This document shows, piece after piece, positions 41,354 to 49,218 of a stretch of DNA of 49,692 nt. The notes beneath the pieces were generated by a model. That model searched no databases. It worked only from the letters and a program-made list of their open reading frames with translations, and was not told the origin of the DNA. This DNA comes from Nocardia araoensis NBRC 100135 (GTDB taxonomy: Bacteria > Actinomycetota > Actinomycetes > Mycobacteriales > Mycobacteriaceae). The position numbers were made by a program, and so were the translations under genes. The stretch's first letter is position 1, and each line of letters starts with the position of its first letter. The stretch lies in the NCBI RefSeq assembly GCF_000308435.1, contig NZ_BAFR01000160.1, forward strand, positions 1 to 49,692, in the 5' to 3' direction.

Positions 41354-42597
41354 GCCGCGTCCCCTTCCGCCCGAGCCGAGCCGTAGCGCGCGAGCACCTT
41401 CTCTCGCTTGCCGGGATCGATGTTGGCCCGGGTGATGTCGCCGCCATAGTGCGCGAGCACGCGCTTGTCCATGACACGACGCCACAGCGGCGGGAAGTAG
41501 GCGAGCAGGATCATGCTGGCGTAGCCGCTCGGCAGGTTGGGCGCACCGTCCCAGCTACGCAACGTCTGGTAGCGCCGGGTCGGGTAGGCGTGGTGATCGC
41601 TGTGCCGCTGCAAGTGGTACAGGAAGATGTTGGTGACGATGTGGTCGCTGTTCCAGCTGTGCACCGGCGCGGGCCGCTCGTACCGGCCGCTCGCCGTGCG
41701 CTGCCGCACCAGGCCGTAGTGCTCCAAGTAGTTGACCGCCTCCAGCAAGCTGAACCCGATGATGGCCTGCAGGATCAGATACGGCAGCAACTCGATGCCG
41801 AACACCGCGACCAGGGCCGCGAACAGCACCGCCGACATCAGCCACGCGCTGAGCACTTCGTTGCGCAGGCTCAACGGCTTCTTGCCGAGCCGGTCCAGCC
41901 GGGCCTTCTCCAGCTGCCAGGACGACTTCAGGCTGCCCCACACGGTGCGCGGCCAGAAGGCCCAGAACGTCTCGCCCACACGGGAACTCGCCGGGTCCTC
42001 GGGGGTGGCGACGCGCACGTGGTGGCCGCGGTTGTGCTCGATGTAGAAGTGTCCGTAGAAGGATTGGGCCAGCGCGATCCGCGACAGCCAGCGCTCCAGG
42101 TCCACCTTCTTGTGGCCGAGTTCGTGCGCGGTGTTGATGCCGATGCCGCCGATCATGCCGACCGTGATCGCCAGCCCGATCTTGTCCACCAACTGCAGCC
42201 CGCCGTCGATGCCGAGCCAGCTCACGTTGTCCGCGGTGATCAGATAGGCCGCCATCACCAGTGTGGCGTATTGGAACGGCAGGTACAGGTAGGTGAGGTA
42301 GCGGTAGTACTTGTCGTTCTCCAGGTACTCCATCACCTCGTCGGGCGGGTTGTTGCCGTCCGGGCCGAAGAAGATGTCCGCGATCGGGATGAGCACGTAG
42401 ACCAGGATCGGCCCGAGCCAGAACGGCACCTGCGCGAGACGGTGCCAGCCCAGCTCGTTCAGTCCCCAGATCAGCGGCAGACCGATGAGGAACAGGCCGG
42501 CCGGGGCGAACAGACCCCACAGCCACATGTAGCGCTTGCGATCCCGCCAGTCCGGTGCCTCGACCGGCTGCGCGGACGTGTCGGCGTGCGTCGACAT
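41350..42597 (-). CDS. alkB: Alkane 1-monooxygenase AlkB
   Basis: A 415-residue membrane alkane hydroxylase, which oxidises n-alkanes to 1-alkanols. The diiron His boxes are HELGHK (about 159-164), EHNRGHHVRV (about 187-196), EHYG in NYLEHYGLV, and LQRHSDHHAYPTRRYQ. Six hydrophobic helices are visible, including LFAPAGLFLIGLPLIWGL. The start is ATG 42597 with GGAG 6 bases upstream. It heads the operon and carries a palindromic operator upstream. Length matches M. tuberculosis AlkB. Confidence 0.96.
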   Translation of the reverse strand: MSTHADTSAQPVEAPDWRDRKRYMWLWGLFAPAGLFLIGLPLIWGLNELGWHRLAQVPFWLGPILVYVLIPIADIFFGPDGNNPPDEVMEYLENDKYYRYLTYLYLPFQYATLVMAAYLITADNVSWLGIDGGLQLVDKIGLAITVGMIGGIGINTAHELGHKKVDLERWLSRIALAQSFYGHFYIEHNRGHHVRVATPEDPASSRVGETFWAFWPRTVWGSLKSSWQLEKARLDRLGKKPLSLRNEVLSAWLMSAVLFAALVAVFGIELLPYLILQAIIGFSLLEAVNYLEHYGLVRQRTASGRYERPAPVHSWNSDHIVTNIFLYHLQRHSDHHAYPTRRYQTLRSWDGAPNLPSGYASMILLAYFPPLWRRVMDKRVLAHYGGDITRANIDPGKREKVLARYGSARAEGDAA

Positions 42598-42667
42598 CGT
42601 TGTCTCCATTCCCGAAGGGCACGCCACGTGTGACGTGCATTACCTCACTTCTGGACGATAGACGGAC

Positions 42668-42690
42668 ATTTGTCTCTTGTCTAGACAAAT
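42668..42690. promoter_or_regulatory. Operator before alkB
   Basis: ATTTGTCT and AGACAAAT form perfect 8-base arms with 7 bases between; nested inside is the palindrome TTGTCTAGACAA (42677-42688). It lies about 75 bases upstream of alkB and is a good candidate for the site of the TetR protein encoded in the operon. Confidence 0.7.
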
Positions 42691-42721
42691 TGGTCAATTT
42701 GTAAACCGCAGATTGGATGGA

Positions 42722-42756
42722 GAAAAGCCCCGGCGGAGGTGACTCCGGCCGGGGCT
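42722..42756 (-). terminator. Terminator of the NUDIX gene
   Basis: AGCCCCGG pairs with CCGGGGCT, and CGGAG with CTCCG inside. On the minus strand TTTTCTCC follows, giving a Rho-independent terminator 18 bases beyond the NUDIX stop. It insulates alkB from the fbi operon. Confidence 0.85.
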
Positions 42757-42774
42757 CGGGGGGCTGAGGCCGAC

Positions 42775-43293
42775 TCAGCGCAACAGCACGTCGGCGTCGG
42801 CGGGCAGGGCATGCACCGGCCACCAGCGCAGGTCGGTGGATTCGTGGCTGCGCACCGGGATCGCGCCCGCGGGTGCGGTGATACGGAACAGCAGGTCCAG
42901 GTGCCTGGTGGGGACACCGAGCGAGCAGGTGATCGGGTGGGCCTGAGCGCCGTAGAGCCCGGGCTCCAGCCGCAGGTCCGGAATACCGGACTCCTCGGTC
43001 GCTTCGCGCAGCGCGGCGCCCGCGACCGTCTCGTCCCGCTCCTCACAGTGGCCGCCGAGCTGGATCCAGCGCCCGACGCGCGGATGCAGGGTGAGCAGTA
43101 CCTCGCGGCCGTCGTGGGAGAAGACCACCGCGGAGGCGGTGATGTGGCCCGGCGCGTGCTCGCGCAGGCAACCACGCGGGGCCGAACCGAGGAACGCCAG
43201 CATCGCCTCTCGCAGCGATCGCTCCGGATCCGTTGCCGGGCACCATGTCTCGAGCAACTCGGTGGCCGAAGCGTGCAGTGATTCCGCGCTCAT
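42775..43293 (-). CDS. NUDIX hydrolase
   Basis: A 172-residue NUDIX protein. The NUDIX box is GGHCEERDETVAG followed by AALREATEESGI, with one residue more than the standard spacing between the first Gly and Glu, a common variant of the GGHxE type. The substrate cannot be deduced. It lies 34 bases downstream of fbiB on the same strand and is closed by its own terminator, so it may belong to the F420 operon. Confidence 0.9.
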   Translation of the reverse strand: MSAESLHASATELLETWCPATDPERSLREAMLAFLGSAPRGCLREHAPGHITASAVVFSHDGREVLLTLHPRVGRWIQLGGHCEERDETVAGAALREATEESGIPDLRLEPGLYGAQAHPITCSLGVPTRHLDLLFRITAPAGAIPVRSHESTDLRWWPVHALPADADVLLR

Positions 43294-43327
43294 CGGTGAC
43301 GCTCTCGCACCGCGGATCCGAGACGCT

Positions 43328-44674
43328 TCACAGCTCGACCAGCCCGGAGCCCGCGCCCGCCGCCTGCCGCGGGGTCAGTTCCTCGAGCGGGTGGCCGATG
43401 GCGACCGCGCCCAGCGGACTCCAGTCCTCGTCCACGCCCAGCACCGCACGGGTGACCTCGGGGGCGAAGATCGTCGACCCGATCCAGCAGCTGCCGATTC
43501 CCTCGGTGGCCAGGGCGACCAGCAGACCCTGCACCGCAGCGCCCACCGCGACGGTGAACATGGTGCGCTCGTTGGCCCGCCTGCGCTCGTCCGGGTAGTC
43601 GTGCGCGCCGTCCGGCACGCAGAACGGGATGATCACCTCGGGTGCGTCGAACAGGATGCGCCCGCGCGCGACGCGGCGCTCGATCCGTTCCGGCGGCAGC
43701 CCGTCCGCGGTCAGATCGTCGCGCCACTTCTGCGCCATCGCCTCGAGCAGCCGAGCACGCACCTGCGGCGTGCGCAGCCACACGAACCGCACGGGGCGGG
43801 TGTGGTGCGGAGCCGGCGCGGTCAGCGCGACCGACACCGCCGACCGGATCCGTTCCGGATCGACCGGAGCGTCGGAGAACTGACGGATCGAGCGACGCAG
43901 GAGAATCGCCTCCTTGCGACCGCGCTCGATGGCCTCCGCGGTGCCCAGCCAGAACAGGTCGTCGGTGCCGCCGCGCAGCAGATCGGCGGCGGAAGATCCG
44001 TCGTCGACGATAGGCAGGCCCCGGACCACGGCGACCGGGACGCCGCCGAGCTTGCCCTTGACCAGGTCCGCGGCGGCGGCCAGTTCGTCCGCCACGGCCA
44101 CCTGGGTGACGAACAGCTCGTTGCCCTGGCCGTCCACCGCGCCCGCGTAGTCGTGCAGCACCCGCAGTCCCGCGGCGCCGATGGCCGCGTCGGTCTGCCC
44201 GTTGCGCCAGGCTCGGCCCATCGTGTCGGTGACCACCACCGCGACCGTCACGCCCAGCCGCTCCGCGAGCGCGGCGCGCAGCGCCTTGGCGCTGGCGTCC
44301 GGGTCGGTGGGCAGCAGCACGAGCTCGCCTTGTTCGACGTTCGAGCCGTCCACGCCGGATGCCGCCTGCACGATGCCCAGCTTGTTCTCGGTGATCAGAG
44401 TGCGGCCCTTGCGGGCGAGCACCCGCACCGCCTCCTGGTCGACCAACCTGCGCCGGGCCGCGTCGCGTTCCTCGGGGTCCAGCGGCGCCTCCACGATGCG
44501 CCCCTCGACCTTGGCGATGATCTTGCTGGTGACCACCAGTACGTCACCGTGGGCCAGCCAGGGCGCGCAGCGGGCGATGTGCTCGGCGATGTCGTCGCCG
44601 GGCCGGAATTCGGGCAGCCCGGTGACGGGCAGGATGCGCAGCTCTCCGGCCGCGTGGTCGGTCGGTGTGCTCAC
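43328..44674 (-). CDS. fbiB: Coenzyme F420-0:L-glutamate ligase FbiB
   Basis: A 448-residue bifunctional enzyme of F420 synthesis. The N-terminal domain (residues 1-245) resembles CofE: LPVTGLPEFRPGDDIAEHI, TSKIIAKVEGR, VVVTDTMGRAWRNGQTD. It adds the glutamate tail. The C-terminal nitroreductase-fold FMN domain (RRSIRQFSDAPVDPE onward) reduces the dehydro precursor. The GTG start overlaps the fbiA stop, so the two genes are coupled. Confidence 0.95.
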   Translation of the reverse strand: MSTPTDHAAGELRILPVTGLPEFRPGDDIAEHIARCAPWLAHGDVLVVTSKIIAKVEGRIVEAPLDPEERDAARRRLVDQEAVRVLARKGRTLITENKLGIVQAASGVDGSNVEQGELVLLPTDPDASAKALRAALAERLGVTVAVVVTDTMGRAWRNGQTDAAIGAAGLRVLHDYAGAVDGQGNELFVTQVAVADELAAAADLVKGKLGGVPVAVVRGLPIVDDGSSAADLLRGGTDDLFWLGTAEAIERGRKEAILLRRSIRQFSDAPVDPERIRSAVSVALTAPAPHHTRPVRFVWLRTPQVRARLLEAMAQKWRDDLTADGLPPERIERRVARGRILFDAPEVIIPFCVPDGAHDYPDERRRANERTMFTVAVGAAVQGLLVALATEGIGSCWIGSTIFAPEVTRAVLGVDEDWSPLGAVAIGHPLEELTPRQAAGAGSGLVEL

Positions 44675-45669
44675 AGGGCGACTCCAGCGAGATCCAATGC
44701 CTGACGCACCATTTCGGCGGTGGTCGGCGGGTCGGTCATCAACAACGGCACGCTACGCACCTCGACACCGGGCACGTCGGCGGTGTCGGTGCTGTGGATC
44801 AGCCAGCCGTCCAGGATCCCGGTGGCCGAGCGGGCGCCGTAGTACCGGCCGATCGCCTCGGCCGTCGTCTCCACCCCGATCACCGACAGGCACTCGTCGG
44901 CCATACCGCGCAGCGGCTTGCCATCGATCACCCCGGACACGCCGATCACCTTCGCGGGGGTGGTGCGCAGCGCGCCTCGGATACCGGGCACGGCGAGGAT
45001 GGCGCCGATGCTCACGACGGGGTTCGACGGCGCGAGGAGGACCACGTCGGCGGATTCTATGATATCGATCACATTTGGGGCAGGTTTGGCTTCATCGGCG
45101 CCAATTGTGGCGAATCCATGGGTGTCGATGTTCGCGCGGTAGCGAACCCACCACTCTTGAAAATGGATCGCGCGCCGTTCGCCAGGGTTGTCCGGATCCG
45201 ACACCACGACATGCGTTTCACAGCGATCGTCGGTTGCCGGGATCAGTTTCACGCCGGGCTGCCACCTGTTGCAGAGCGCTTCGGTGACCGCGGAGAGCCG
45301 GTATCCGGCGCGCAACATTTCGGTACGGATCAGATGCGTGGCGATATCGCGGTCCCCCAAGCCGAACCAGTCCGGCTGGGCGTGATATTTCGCGAGCTCC
45401 TCCTTGGCGTGCCAGGTCTCGCCGACCCGGCCCCAGCCGCGCTCGGTATCGATGCCGCCGCCGAGGGTATACATGCAGGTGTCGAGGTCGGGGCAGATCC
45501 TGAGCCCGTGCATCCAGACGTCGTCGCCGACGTTCACGATCGCGGAGACATCCGCCTCGGGCAGCAGCTCCCGGACGCCCTGCAGGAAACGCGCGCCACC
45601 GACACCGCCGACCAGCACGGCGATCCGGGGTCCGTTCGCGAGCGTGGCGTCCGCTTGTTGTCCAGTCAC
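44671..45669 (-). CDS. fbiA: 2-phospho-L-lactate/PEP transferase FbiA
   Basis: A 332-residue CofD-type transferase. It joins an activated phospholactyl/phosphoenolpyruvyl guanosine to the deazaflavin Fo. The N-terminal GGVGGARFLQGVRELLP and the segments NVGDDVWMHGLRICPDLD, MYTLGGGID and LAPSNPVVSIG are hallmarks. The GTG start at 45669 fits the family. A promoter with fair -35 and -10 boxes lies upstream, divergent from whiB2, as in M. tuberculosis. Confidence 0.96.
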   Translation of the reverse strand: MTGQQADATLANGPRIAVLVGGVGGARFLQGVRELLPEADVSAIVNVGDDVWMHGLRICPDLDTCMYTLGGGIDTERGWGRVGETWHAKEELAKYHAQPDWFGLGDRDIATHLIRTEMLRAGYRLSAVTEALCNRWQPGVKLIPATDDRCETHVVVSDPDNPGERRAIHFQEWWVRYRANIDTHGFATIGADEAKPAPNVIDIIESADVVLLAPSNPVVSIGAILAVPGIRGALRTTPAKVIGVSGVIDGKPLRGMADECLSVIGVETTAEAIGRYYGARSATGILDGWLIHSTDTADVPGVEVRSVPLLMTDPPTTAEMVRQALDLAGVAL

Positions 45670-45715
45670 ATCCGCACAGCCTATGCGCTGACGCGAAGGC
45701 TCCCGTTCGCGGCAA

Positions 45716-45735
45716 ATTTGCTATACATTTGCTAT
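45716..45735. repeat. Two direct repeats in the fbiA/whiB2 intergenic region
   Basis: ATTTGCTAT occurs twice, at 45716-45724 and 45727-45735, an 11-base period. This places both on the same face of the helix. They overlap the putative fbiA -10 box. Confidence 0.6.
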
Positions 45736-45747
45736 CGCAGATCACAA
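45720..45747 (-). promoter_or_regulatory. Putative promoter of fbiA
   Basis: On the minus strand TTGTGA, 16 bases, TATAGC. It would start transcription about 45 bases before the GTG. The two direct repeats overlap it. Confidence 0.5.
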
Positions 45748-45796
45748 GGCGGACTCGGAATGCGGCTGCGGATAGTAACGGAATAGCGACGGCGGC

Positions 45797-45828
45797 TTGA
45801 CCATCGACGCGTCCGGCGTGTCTAATCA
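45797..45828 (+). promoter_or_regulatory. Weak candidate promoter of whiB2
   Basis: TTGACC at 45797-45802 and TCTAAT/TAATCA at 45821-45828 are spaced 18-20 bases. It would imply a leader of about 180 bases. The remainder of the leader shows no clear structure. Confidence 0.3.
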
Positions 45829-46013
45829 CAGACATGTCATTCCGGTTCGCGCGAGAGATCTACGCGCGAACGGCTTTTCGAACAGACGTTCGCATCGGTG
45901 TGACAAGCTCGGGGACGTCCGCGGGACAACGTCGCGGGGTATGGCCGTCGGTGCGCGTGTTGGTCCGACGGAAAGAATCATTCTGCGCTAACACACAGTG
46001 AGGAGGCGGAGCG

Positions 46014-46394
46014 ATGGCCAATGAGATGGTCTCGCCGACCGATTCCACAGCAGGCGCAGCACGTGGCGTCTGCGCAGATAACGGCGGCTGGAAGGACCAA
46101 GAGGGGGGTGACGGAGTCACAGCGCCCCGGCTCAGCCTGGTCGTGACCGGCTTCGACGAGATGTTCGAGTCCATCGAAGAGCAGTGGCAGGAGCGCGCCC
46201 TGTGCGCGCAGACCGATCCGGAGGCGTTCTTCCCCGAGAAGGGCGGCTCGACCCGTGAGGCCAAGCGGATCTGCATGGGTTGCGAGGTGCGCGACGAGTG
46301 CCTGGAATACGCGCTCGCGCACGATGAGCGCTTCGGCATCTGGGGCGGCCTCTCCGAGCGGGAGCGCCGCCGCCTCAAGCGCGGCATCGGCTGA
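46014..46394 (+). CDS. whiB2: WhiB2 (WhmD) iron-sulfur regulator
   Basis: A 126-residue WhiB protein. Cluster cysteines are 64, 87, 90 and 96; the family stretch ALCAQTDPEAFFPEKGGST and FGIWGGLSERERRRLKRG are diagnostic for WhiB2, which is required for septation in mycobacteria. The start is ATG 46014, behind AGGAGG. The variable N terminus holds one more cysteine (Cys20). It is divergent from fbiA, as in M. tuberculosis. Confidence 0.95.
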   Translation: MANEMVSPTDSTAGAARGVCADNGGWKDQEGGDGVTAPRLSLVVTGFDEMFESIEEQWQERALCAQTDPEAFFPEKGGSTREAKRICMGCEVRDECLEYALAHDERFGIWGGLSERERRRLKRGIG

Positions 46395-46407
46395 CAGACA
46401 TCCGCGA

Positions 46408-46444
46408 TGCCCGGAGCCGCCCGTCCACCGTGGCGCTCCGGGCA
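46408..46444 (+). terminator. Hairpin after whiB2
   Basis: TGCCCGGAGC pairs perfectly with GCTCCGGGCA around a 17-base loop, 13 bases past the whiB2 stop. No T run follows. Confidence 0.65.
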
Positions 46445-46515
46445 CGCGCGACACCGGACGATCTCCGACCGCCTCGGTGCGGACGACCGGAGCCGACTGG
46501 CCTAGATTTTCTCTC

Positions 46516-46995
46516 ATGGCACGTTCCCGTAAGCGTCGACCGCCGACCGCACGGTCGGTGATCCGCCGCGGCCGCGGAGTGCGCGGGCCGATGCTGCCGC
46601 CCACCGTGCCCGCTTGGCGGACCCGAGGCCAGAAGTTCGACCGGCTGGTGCTGGAGGCGTTCGCCCCCTTGGACTCCCGCTGGCACGACCGGCTCACCAA
46701 GCTCGACATCGCGGTCGACGACGTTCCGAAAATCCGTCCGCTGCATCCCGATTCGGTCACCTGGCCGGACGAGGTGGTCGCCGACGGCCCGGTTCCGCTC
46801 TCCCGGCTCATCCCGGCGGGCGTCGATCGGCACGGCGCGGCGACCAGGGCGCGGGTGGTGCTGTTCCGCAAGCCGCTCGAGCTGCGCGCGAGCGACCCCG
46901 ACGACCTGGTGGACCTGCTGCGCGAAGTGCTGGTCCAGCAGGTCGCGACCTACCTCGGCGTCGACCCGGACGTGATCGATCCGGAAGCGGAGTGA
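46516..46995 (+). CDS. Rv3259-like protein, apparently degenerate zincin fold
   Basis: A 159-residue protein with a basic N terminus (MARSRKRRPP), then FDRLVLEAFAPLDSRWHDRL and, near the end, REVLVQQVATYLGVDPD. The layout matches the small metallopeptidase family PF06262, in which the last helix carries HExGHxxG; here the corresponding residues are Q, Q, A and T, so zinc binding looks lost. M. tuberculosis Rv3259 sits at the same place. The function is unknown. Confidence 0.7.
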   Translation: MARSRKRRPPTARSVIRRGRGVRGPMLPPTVPAWRTRGQKFDRLVLEAFAPLDSRWHDRLTKLDIAVDDVPKIRPLHPDSVTWPDEVVADGPVPLSRLIPAGVDRHGAATRARVVLFRKPLELRASDPDDLVDLLREVLVQQVATYLGVDPDVIDPEAE

Positions 46996-47290
46996 ATCGC
47001 ACCCATCCACTCGGCGGCGGCCGTCGAATGCTGTTGCGGGGCAAGCGCGGGCGCAACCGCGTGTAGGCAGGCCGACAGCTGGGTACCCAGGGGAACCCGC
47101 GCACGCCGCCGCCGGCGCCGCGCACCGTTGCCCGCGCGTCCGAGGAATGTCGTCGAGACCACCGCGGGGCCCGTCACGGCCCTGCGGAACGTCGTGCTGC
47201 CTTCGTTCCGCGACGCACGGACCGAGATTCTTCAAGCGTGTCTGTCCCCATCGACGCGCCAGGGGGGTTACTCTCATCGGCGTGATTCCC
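46996..47290. other. Intergenic stretch between Rv3259-like and DUF3499 genes
   Basis: About 295 bases. A 24-codon frame starting GTG 46992, overlapping the upstream stop, is basic (ends LLRGKRGRNRV); there is no other support for it. GGGGGG at 47262-47267 precedes the DUF3499 start. Confidence 0.35.
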
Positions 47291-47671
47291 ATGCGTCGTT
47301 GCTGCCGTCCAGGCTGCAAGAATCCGGCCGTCGCGACGCTCACCTATGTGTACTCGGACTCGACGGCAGTGGTCGGACCACTCGCGACGGTCGCCGAACC
47401 GCACTCCTGGGATCTCTGCGAAACGCACGGCTCACGCATCACCGCTCCGAAGGGCTGGGAACTGGTTCGCCACGAAGGCGGATTCTCCTCCAGCACACCG
47501 GATGACGATGATCTGACCGCGCTCGCCGAGGCGGTGCGGGAGGCCGGGTTGCGCCGCCGCCCGCCGGAGCGCGAGCAGCGCGGCTATCGGGACTACGCTC
47601 CCCCGCCGCCGCGTACCACACGAACCGGTCGCCGCGGCCATCTGCGCGTGCTGCCCGACCCGCCGTCCTGA
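47291..47671 (+). CDS. DUF3499 family protein (Rv3258c-like)
   Basis: A 126-residue protein with cysteine pairs at the N terminus (MRRCCRPGC) and a later Cys/His in HSWDLCETHG, a likely zinc site. The stretch TLTYVYSDSTAVVGPLAT is diagnostic for the actinobacterial DUF3499 family of Rv3258c. The C terminus is Arg/Pro-rich. GTG 47282 is an alternative start, adding three residues. It lies upstream of manB with a 52-base gap, matching the mycobacterial arrangement. The function is unknown. Confidence 0.85.
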   Translation: MRRCCRPGCKNPAVATLTYVYSDSTAVVGPLATVAEPHSWDLCETHGSRITAPKGWELVRHEGGFSSSTPDDDDLTALAEAVREAGLRRRPPEREQRGYRDYAPPPPRTTRTGRRGHLRVLPDPPS

Positions 47672-47723
47672 TCCGGCGAGGACGGTGTCGGACCGGTCCG
47701 GCGCAACCACTAGGGTGTTGGGC

Positions 47724-49100
47724 ATGACAGTCGCCCGCTCTGCCGAATTCGTGAACGCGGTGATCAAGGCCTACGACGTTCGCGGTGTGGTCGGTGATCA
47801 GATCGACGCGGAATTCGTCAGGGACGTCGGCGCCTCCTTCGCACGCCTGATGCGCGCCGAGGGCGCGAACCGGATCGTCATCGGGCACGACATGCGGGAT
47901 TCCTCCCCGGAACTGTCGGCCGCCTTCGCCGACGGCGCGCTCGGCCAGGGTCTCGACGTGGTGCACATCGGCTTGGCCTCGACCGACCAGCTGTACTTCG
48001 CTTCCGGCCGCCTGGACTGCCCCGGCGCCATGTTCACCGCCAGCCACAACCCCGCCCGCTACAACGGCATCAAGCTTTGCCGCGCCAAGGCCCTCCCGGT
48101 CGGGCAGGACACCGGTCTGGCCACGATCAAGGACGAGCTCGTCGAGGGCGTGCCCGCCTACGCGGGCGAGCGGGGCGCCGCGACCGAACTGAACCTGCTC
48201 ACCGAGTACGCCGACTTCCTGCGCGGCCTGGTCGATCTCGGCGGTATCCGTCCGCTCACCATCGCGGTGGACGCGGGCAACGGCATGGGCGGGTACACGG
48301 TGCCCGCGGTGCTGGGCACGCTGCCCCAGGTGACCATCGTGCCGCTGTACTTCGAGCTGGACGGCACCTTCCCCAACCACGAGGCCAACCCGCTGGACCC
48401 GGCGAACCTGGTGGACCTGCAGAAGCTGGTCCGCGAATCCGGCGCGGACATCGGCTTGGCCTTCGACGGCGATGCCGACCGCTGCTTCGTGGTGGACGAG
48501 AACGGCGACCCGGTGGCGCCGTCGGCGATCACCGCCCTGGTCGCCGAGCGCGAGCTGGCCAAGGAGCCCGGCGCGGTGATCATCCACAACCTGATCACCT
48601 CACGCGCGGTACCCGAACTGGTGCACGAGCTGGGCGGAACGCCGGTGCGCACGCGGGTCGGCCATTCGTTCATCAAGCAGGAGATGGCCGCCACCGGAGC
48701 GGTGTTCGGCGGCGAGCACTCCGCGCACTACTACTTCCGCGACTTCTGGGGCGCCGACTCCGGAATGCTCGCGGCGTTGCACGTGCTGGCCGCACTGGGC
48801 GAGAAGGACCGGCCGGTGTCGGAACTGATGGCGTCCTACGCCACCTACGCGGCCTCCGGCGAGATCAACTCCACCGTGGCCGACGCCGCGGAGCGGACGC
48901 TTGCCGTGGTGGACGCCTTCGCCGACCGGGCGCACTCGGTGGACCGGCTGGACGGGGTGACCGTGCAACTGGCCGACAATGCCTGGTTCAACCTGCGCGC
49001 GTCGAATACCGAGCCGTTGCTCCGGCTGAACGTCGAGGCCCGATCGGCGGAGGAAGTAGACGCACTCGTGACCGAGATCCTGAGCATCGTGCGCTCCTGA
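47724..49100 (+). CDS. manB: Phosphomannomutase/phosphoglucomutase
   Basis: A 458-residue alpha-D-phosphohexomutase. The phosphoserine is Ser107 in TASHNPARYNG, the metal loop is DGDADR at about 248-253, the sugar-binding loop is GGEHSAHYYF, and the phosphate-binding loop is RASNTEPLLRLN. In mycobacteria ManB makes mannose 1-phosphate for GDP-mannose, used in lipomannan and PIM synthesis. A TobH/SIS-like gene follows; manA would be expected just beyond the window. Confidence 0.95.
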   Translation: MTVARSAEFVNAVIKAYDVRGVVGDQIDAEFVRDVGASFARLMRAEGANRIVIGHDMRDSSPELSAAFADGALGQGLDVVHIGLASTDQLYFASGRLDCPGAMFTASHNPARYNGIKLCRAKALPVGQDTGLATIKDELVEGVPAYAGERGAATELNLLTEYADFLRGLVDLGGIRPLTIAVDAGNGMGGYTVPAVLGTLPQVTIVPLYFELDGTFPNHEANPLDPANLVDLQKLVRESGADIGLAFDGDADRCFVVDENGDPVAPSAITALVAERELAKEPGAVIIHNLITSRAVPELVHELGGTPVRTRVGHSFIKQEMAATGAVFGGEHSAHYYFRDFWGADSGMLAALHVLAALGEKDRPVSELMASYATYAASGEINSTVADAAERTLAVVDAFADRAHSVDRLDGVTVQLADNAWFNLRASNTEPLLRLNVEARSAEEVDALVTEILSIVRS

Positions 49101-49218
49101 CTGGAATAGTGGAATCACAGGCCTTGGATTCGCCCGTCTCGGTCTCGGTGTGGCAGCTGGACCGGGTGGGCGCGGGGGCGGAAAAGACACAGCGCGATGA
49201 GGGGAGGTGGGACGCCCG

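Noticed and set aside
46992..47066. 24-codon basic frame overlapping the Rv3259-like stop
   Set aside because: A GTGA overlap and a basic composition are suggestive, but there is no ribosome-binding site and I recognise no family.
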